A DNA stretch of 24,658 bases from positions 1-24,658 of the forward strand of contig JANQMM010000002.1 of assembly GCA_028280145.1 (NCBI GenBank), read 5' to 3'. The DNA is from Minisyncoccota bacterium (GTDB lineage Bacteria; Patescibacteriota; Minisyncoccia; Phycocordibacterales; JACZSL01). The notes beneath the pieces were generated by a model, which had not been told where the DNA came from, ran no database searches, and worked only from the letters and a program-made list of their open reading frames with translations. Below, piece after piece: positions 20,555-24,658 of the stretch (its first letter is position 1; each line of letters starts with the position of its first letter). Made by a program: the position numbers and the translations under genes.

Positions 20555-22213
20555 TTAGAAGCGAACCACCATTCGACCACCAAACTCACCGGTGGTGAAG
20601 TTCTGTTCGAGTGTCAACGCCACGTTGTTACCGGGAGAAACGATTCGCAGACCGCCAAGGACGGAATCTTCCCCGTCCAGGTGCTCGACCTGGCCATACC
20701 CGTAGAGCCAGGAAAGGATCTTTTTTCGATAGAATGCGTACGCCCCTATTTCGTTTCCGTCGCTGTTCCAGTGAACGGCACCACGCAACTTGTGATCACC
20801 GCGCTCCGCCACCGCATCGAGAAACGTTCGTGTCGAACCTTCGACCGCCTGTAGAGACAAGCGAGTGAACCCGTTTTCGAAGCCGTATTTGAGATATCCC
20901 GAGAATTCGGGATGCGCAAACCTAAGTTCGTCGAACGGATGTCCGCTTTCGCCGGTGATATCGAACGCAAAGCTCCATGACTCGTTTATCGGACCCGAAA
21001 AGGCAACGCCTGGCGCGAAGAAATCGACCGGAATACCCGCAGTCTGGATCGTCTCCTGCAGAAATGGGGGCGGGACCGCAAGGGCGGCCTTACGAAACAG
21101 CCGTCCAATCTCGATCTTCAAGCCGGACTCGGTCTCGTACCAGCCTTTGAGTTCCATGATCTTGGGGCTGTCCGTGAAGTTGCCGTCAAAGAATATGCCA
21201 GCGTTGTCCCAGTCGGCTGTCGTGCGAATCCGAAGACTCTGGAAGTCAAGCTCCCAATCGTCCCTGTCGAACGAATACTGCGCCCAGCCGAATGCGTTCA
21301 GATCGGCACCACCGACGTGAGCCGTCGGAAGCAATTGAGGCAAAGGGGTGTCGGAAAATGATACCAGCTCCCCTTCTTCGATCACTTGCTCCTGCGGTGC
21401 AGATGTATTCTTCACGCTTTGTGCCATCTTTGCCGGTGAGGCAAATGCGCCGGGAGCGACAGATGAGAGGACTGCGGTCAAAAGATACGAGATGAAACGC
21501 ATCAGATCCTTGAACTGCTTTTCCCGTGTGATGTTCGTCGGATAGACGAAGAAACCATACAGCCAAAACGTCGAGAAAAACACCAACCGGTGCGGTTCAA
21601 GATGTACCCGCAGTCGCCTTCTGAGAAGGCGTATCACGAAGAAGACCGGTGCAACAATCAACGCAGTGAAGACGTACGCCCAGAACATCTCGTACCAAAA
21701 CGATACGTATGATATGTCGACTTCCTGATTCAGAAAAGAATCCGCGTACACCAAATGTTTGGCACGTGCCGCATCAATGACGGAGCGGTCCGTGACATCG
21801 GCGAAGAACTCGGGCTGCTGTGCAAGACCGAACCTGCTCTTGATCAAACCGATCCGGAAGAGTATTCCTACCGCTTCACCACTTTCCTCTGATAGCCCGT
21901 GCTCTTGGCGCTCTTTGTACTCAAGCACATTAGCCAACGCCTCAATAGCATACAGTTCCGAAAGAATCTTAAAGTATTCATCCGGATTCCGGAGAGCCAC
22001 CTTGATCTTCGTCTGCGCTTTCTCAATCCGCTGCACGATCTCCTCCTTGGAAACGTCTGGCATTGCTTCTGCAATCGCCGCCGTGCGCATAGCGTCTTCC
22101 TTGTTTGAAAGCGATATGTACTCGGCAAACGGTGAGATCCAGATACGCAACAGGAGTAGCGCTGGGATAAGATACGATACCATTGGAGGTATCCATGCTT
22201 TTTGATTGTTCAT
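20555..22213 (-). CDS. Chimeric membrane protein with C-terminal porin-like domain
   Basis: A 552-residue protein in three parts. Residues 1-237: an N-terminal helix, a charged helical domain (about 40-150; KEEIVQRIEKAQTKIKVAL) and two further helices at about 160-215. Residues 238-260: MRFISYLLTAVLSSVAPGAFA, which looks like a complete signal peptide. Residues about 270-552: a region of alternating polar/aromatic strands ending in Phe (GRMVVRF), with GRLFRKAALAVPPPF and FFAPGVAFSG segments recalling phosphate-selective porin O/P-type barrels. The ATG at 22213 has an AAGGAGGAG Shine-Dalgarno sequence. An internal ATG at 21502, preceded by AAGGA, would give a 315-residue porin precursor alone. 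An outer-membrane barrel is unexpected in CPR bacteria. Confidence 0.75.
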   Translation of the reverse strand: MNNQKAWIPPMVSYLIPALLLLRIWISPFAEYISLSNKEDAMRTAAIAEAMPDVSKEEIVQRIEKAQTKIKVALRNPDEYFKILSELYAIEALANVLEYKERQEHGLSEESGEAVGILFRIGLIKSRFGLAQQPEFFADVTDRSVIDAARAKHLVYADSFLNQEVDISYVSFWYEMFWAYVFTALIVAPVFFVIRLLRRRLRVHLEPHRLVFFSTFWLYGFFVYPTNITREKQFKDLMRFISYLLTAVLSSVAPGAFASPAKMAQSVKNTSAPQEQVIEEGELVSFSDTPLPQLLPTAHVGGADLNAFGWAQYSFDRDDWELDFQSLRIRTTADWDNAGIFFDGNFTDSPKIMELKGWYETESGLKIEIGRLFRKAALAVPPPFLQETIQTAGIPVDFFAPGVAFSGPINESWSFAFDITGESGHPFDELRFAHPEFSGYLKYGFENGFTRLSLQAVEGSTRTFLDAVAERGDHKLRGAVHWNSDGNEIGAYAFYRKKILSWLYGYGQVEHLDGEDSVLGGLRIVSPGNNVALTLEQNFTTGEFGGRMVVRF

Positions 22214-22220
22214 TGCGAAA

Positions 22221-22309
22221 ACTCCTCCTTCGCATTCGTGACATTCGTGAATTTTCAACTAAACTATAATACCGCCCGCCATTTTATCATAAATATAAGT
22301 TTTTGTCAA
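22221..22309 (-). promoter_or_regulatory. Canonical promoter and leader of the chimeric gene
   Basis: On the minus strand TTGACA (22304-22309), a 17-base spacer and TAAAAT (22281-22286) precede a leader of about 65 bases ending in AAGGAGGAG. The promoter directly abuts the upstream terminator. Confidence 0.75.
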
Positions 22310-22311
22310 CT

Positions 22312-22339
22312 AAAAAACCGCTCTGTTAAGCGGTTTTTT
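22312..22339. terminator. Terminator of the cyclophilin gene
   Basis: AAAAAACCGCT pairs with AGCGGTTTTTT around CTGTTA, 26 bases after the minus-strand stop. It has T-tracts on both strands. Confidence 0.9.
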
Positions 22340-22364
22340 GACGTTTTCATGTGTAATGACTCGT

Positions 22365-23066
22365 TTAACCTTCTTCTGTGGCATCAGATTCAGCTTGCCC
22401 TGGAGTTACAAGCACTTCTTCAATGATCACTGGATCAGCCGGAACGGTACTTCCGGGTTGCACCGGTGTTGCTGCAATTGCATCTACTACATCCATACCA
22501 ACGAGCACATGTCCGAAAACAGGATGCTGGCTCGTTAACGGTTGTTTGTCAAAGTCGAGTCCGGTATTGTCAACGTGATTGATGAAGAACTGGCTTCCTC
22601 CTGAGTTTGGCTGACCAATGTTGGCCATAGAAATAGTGCCGCGAAGGTTGGAAAGTTCCGGATCAAATTCGTCTTGAATAGTGTACCCTGGCCCTCCCCG
22701 ACCGTAGAGTGTTACATCATCACCTCTTGAGTTTGGATCACCGCCCTGAATCATGAAATTGTTCATGACACGATGAAACTTTGTATCATTATAGAATCCT
22801 TCTTCTGCAAGCTTGATGAAATTGCCTGCGGTAATAGGCATTCTATCCATGTACAACTCAAGTGAAATATCTCCTCTGTTCGTCTTGAGTGTTACAACGG
22901 GATTTGTATTATTTGTTGTTGGAAAATCCTGATCCATAGCTTCTATGTTTACTGCGCCGTTTTCCTCTGTGGCATCGCCTCCGTTCTGTACAATAATAAA
23001 TAGAAACAAAAGCAAGGCAAGCACCGCAACGAAAATAAGACCTCTTGTCAGATTATTTTTTTGCAT
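22365..23066 (-). CDS. Membrane-anchored cyclophilin-type peptidyl-prolyl isomerase
   Basis: A 233-residue protein with an N-terminal anchor helix (about 9-27), an acidic linker and a cyclophilin domain from about residue 56. Active-site features are present: FHRV (97-100, catalytic Arg), NFMIQGGD (103-110), SQFFI and HPVFGHV, where His replaces the Trp of human cyclophilin A, as is common in bacteria. It would catalyse proline isomerisation in exported proteins at the cell surface. The C-terminus ends in an acidic tail (ESDATEEG). The ATG at 23066 is preferred over a TTG at 23087; TATACA lies close upstream, but at 4 bases the spacing is too short for a firm claim. Confidence 0.93.
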   Translation of the reverse strand: MQKNNLTRGLIFVAVLALLLFLFIIVQNGGDATEENGAVNIEAMDQDFPTTNNTNPVVTLKTNRGDISLELYMDRMPITAGNFIKLAEEGFYNDTKFHRVMNNFMIQGGDPNSRGDDVTLYGRGGPGYTIQDEFDPELSNLRGTISMANIGQPNSGGSQFFINHVDNTGLDFDKQPLTSQHPVFGHVLVGMDVVDAIAATPVQPGSTVPADPVIIEEVLVTPGQAESDATEEG

Positions 23067-23144
23067 TGTATGTATAAACTTACGCAATGATGAATAATAA
23101 GGATATCATATCGCTCCTTTCGAATTCCATCAACACACCTTTTG

Positions 23145-24653
23145 TTATGTCTGTGTGTCTTCGTTTTGAGAACGAGTAACTCCAAACCCTCCAAGCGCAA
23201 ACCAAAGCGCAAGCACGACAAACATGATGAGAAGCGGCACGACAAGACAGATGTATGAAAGAAGCCAGGTGATGAGAGCTGCAAGAGCGGTACTTAGAAG
23301 CAAGAAGAGAAGCGCTCTGCGGCAACGTTCTCTTGATGTATGCGCGTGTCTATGTCCAAGGAGACGCTCAATAATGAGCCAGACAAGGTAAAGTGCAAGA
23401 AGGATAAGAAGTGCAACCAAAAGGCATGTGAATCCCGCCATCGAAAAGAGTGAGTCCGGAATACTAAACAACGCCGCTGCAGCTTGAAGCCCATTTTCTT
23501 CTTGTGCGTTCACACCTTCATTCTCATCTGCGATCTCAGATGAACCTTCTTCTACGACTTGAGAATCAGCGAAAGAGTCATCGTCGGTCGTCGGAGTACC
23601 CTCTCCTGTCTCTACTGCGGGTATAGTTCCAGATGACGTTCCTCCACCTGGCGCTGTTGTCTCTTCTGAAGGAGTTGGTGGGGGTCCTTCGATTACGTCT
23701 CCTGCAAGCGTCAATGTGAATTGATGCTCAAAACTTGCTGTGTCAGGCGACGCTCTTGAGATAACACGATAACTGTACACCTCACCAGGAGATAGGCCAG
23801 ATATGCTAATAAGATGACTGACCACCTTTGAAGGGTCTTCAGTTGTTGAGAATGGATAACCGAAATTCGGCGCGTCACTTAGATCAAGGTTATAACACGG
23901 ACCTGAAGTGAGACACGCCGGATAGTTGTCTCCGCCTGAGGCAAGTCCGTATACAACACGACTGGTTGCAAGCAAATTAGTATCCCACTCGATCACCGCT
24001 GTTCCGTCACCGGGGATACCTTCTCCAACCTCAACATTTGTTACCCGTTCATTAAAGATCTGAAGTGGTGGTGTGTTGGGATTGTTCCCTCCCCCTCCGC
24101 CACCAGAAGAACCGCTCCCACTATTGGTATTGTTCTCATCACTCACCTCTGTGCCGCCACAATTGGTATCACCTCCTTCAAATCCCATACAGAGATCAAA
24201 GCCAAGATTCTTGCCTTGATATGTATTGTCATTGGTATTTACGAAAGAAATAGTGAAGGTATAGGTTCTGCTTGCGCCATTTCCAAGTGTACCAAGGGAC
24301 ACTTCACCACTCTGGAAGAATTCATCAAGCGTGTCGTCATAATGTGTTGTTGCGCTCTCATCAGTTATGACAATATGTAGCTTGCTTCCAAAACCATCGT
24401 TGTCGAAAACATTGATCGCTTCAGCGAGAACTGCCTGCTCGGTGCCCGAGTTGTTGGTCACAGTAGCTTCTCCGCTTGTATCATCACCAGGAAGGAAATT
24501 GGCCTCTTCAAAGAGTGGGTCGGGAACAAAATCAACGCTAAGCGGTGATTGTGACTGTGCGTGCACGGGAACTGCAACAGCAAAGAGCGCGAGCATCATG
24601 CCGATGAGCGTATATATTCCTTTGTGCCGTAGTGTACTCATATTATTCTTCAT
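23145..24653 (-). CDS. Surface protein: TasA-like domain, FN3-like domain and C-terminal membrane helices
   Basis: A 502-residue exported protein. A signal peptide (to about residue 32, VPVHA) is followed by a TasA/CalY-like domain (about 36-155; FLPGDDTSGEATVTNNSG, LGTLGNGASRTYTFTISF), a Gly/Ser/Asn linker with six consecutive glycines (about 180-193), a fibronectin/purple-phosphatase N-like beta domain (about 200-320; AVIEWDTNLLATSRVVYG, ISISGLSPGEVYSYRV) and an acidic Pro/Thr-rich stretch. Three C-terminal helices (about 405-430, 445-465 and 467-490) anchor it. Cysteine pairs (LCMGFEGGDTNC; CLTSGPC) could form disulfides, consistent with VKOR in the window. The start is either the ATG at 24653 or the one at 24641; the promoter lies at or beyond the window edge. 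Confidence 0.82.
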   Translation of the reverse strand: MKNNMSTLRHKGIYTLIGMMLALFAVAVPVHAQSQSPLSVDFVPDPLFEEANFLPGDDTSGEATVTNNSGTEQAVLAEAINVFDNDGFGSKLHIVITDESATTHYDDTLDEFFQSGEVSLGTLGNGASRTYTFTISFVNTNDNTYQGKNLGFDLCMGFEGGDTNCGGTEVSDENNTNSGSGSSGGGGGGNNPNTPPLQIFNERVTNVEVGEGIPGDGTAVIEWDTNLLATSRVVYGLASGGDNYPACLTSGPCYNLDLSDAPNFGYPFSTTEDPSKVVSHLISISGLSPGEVYSYRVISRASPDTASFEHQFTLTLAGDVIEGPPPTPSEETTAPGGGTSSGTIPAVETGEGTPTTDDDSFADSQVVEEGSSEIADENEGVNAQEENGLQAAAALFSIPDSLFSMAGFTCLLVALLILLALYLVWLIIERLLGHRHAHTSRERCRRALLFLLLSTALAALITWLLSYICLVVPLLIMFVVLALWFALGGFGVTRSQNEDTQT

Positions 24654-24658
24654 TCGGT

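Noticed and set aside
20865..21320. 151-codon plus-strand ORF and neighbours
   Set aside because: They are antisense shadows of the porin-like domain, which shows clear strand periodicity.
1..24658. tRNA genes, rRNA genes, CRISPR arrays and insertion sequences
   Set aside because: No cloverleaf-like T-arm, regularly spaced direct repeats or transposase motifs were seen on either strand.

Overview
The window looks like accessory/core-mixed chromosome of a small-genome Candidate Phyla Radiation (Patescibacteria, Parcubacteria-like) bacterium. This is an inference from gene content: many short intergenic gaps, small membrane proteins of unknown function (DUF1761-, DUF2177-, DUF3159-, DUF2061- and DUF1801-like), a secreted M23/peptidoglycan-binding protein, a TasA-like surface protein with C-terminal membrane helices, YibE/F, VKOR, RadC, and no rRNA, tRNA, CRISPR or insertion sequence. 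About 29 protein genes are supported; most are single transcription units that switch strand often.

Layout. 1-4.8 kb: 3' end of a Cys-rich protein, YibE/F permease, RadC with a small partner, small membrane and metal-binding proteins, and a ClpP-family serine protease. 4.97-9.5 kb: secreted M23 peptidase with three peptidoglycan-binding repeats, dihydroorotate dehydrogenase, SET-domain protein and three small membrane proteins. 9.6-15 kb: 80-aa membrane protein, a GGDEF protein, an S41 protease, a 240-aa protein of unknown function, an orphan Mu Gam-like DNA-end-binding protein, an acidic His/Met-rich protein and a DUF1801 protein. 15-19.45 kb: two small zinc-ribbon proteins, VKOR, an unusual 21-bp inverted repeat, and a two-gene unit of DUF2061 protein plus P-type cation ATPase. 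19.45-19.89 kb: a gene-free stretch holding two probable small RNA genes and a palindromic operator pair before a DedA gene. 20.5-24.65 kb: a chimeric membrane/porin-like protein, a membrane-anchored cyclophilin and a surface protein.

Two expression styles stand out. Many genes have a (often TGn-extended) -10 box ending 5-9 bases before the ATG and no Shine-Dalgarno sequence, which predicts leaderless mRNAs. A minority (80-aa protein, GGDEF, Gam-like, porin-like chimera) have strong Shine-Dalgarno sequences; three of these four also have TTGACA -35 boxes, and all four are followed by compact GC-rich terminators.

The most promising undescribed items are the tandem small RNAs at 19.47-19.75 kb, the operator pair plus possible leaderless upstream ORF before DedA, the 552-aa chimera with an internal signal peptide and a porin-like C-terminus in an organism expected to lack an outer membrane, and the consistent leaderless promoter geometry.
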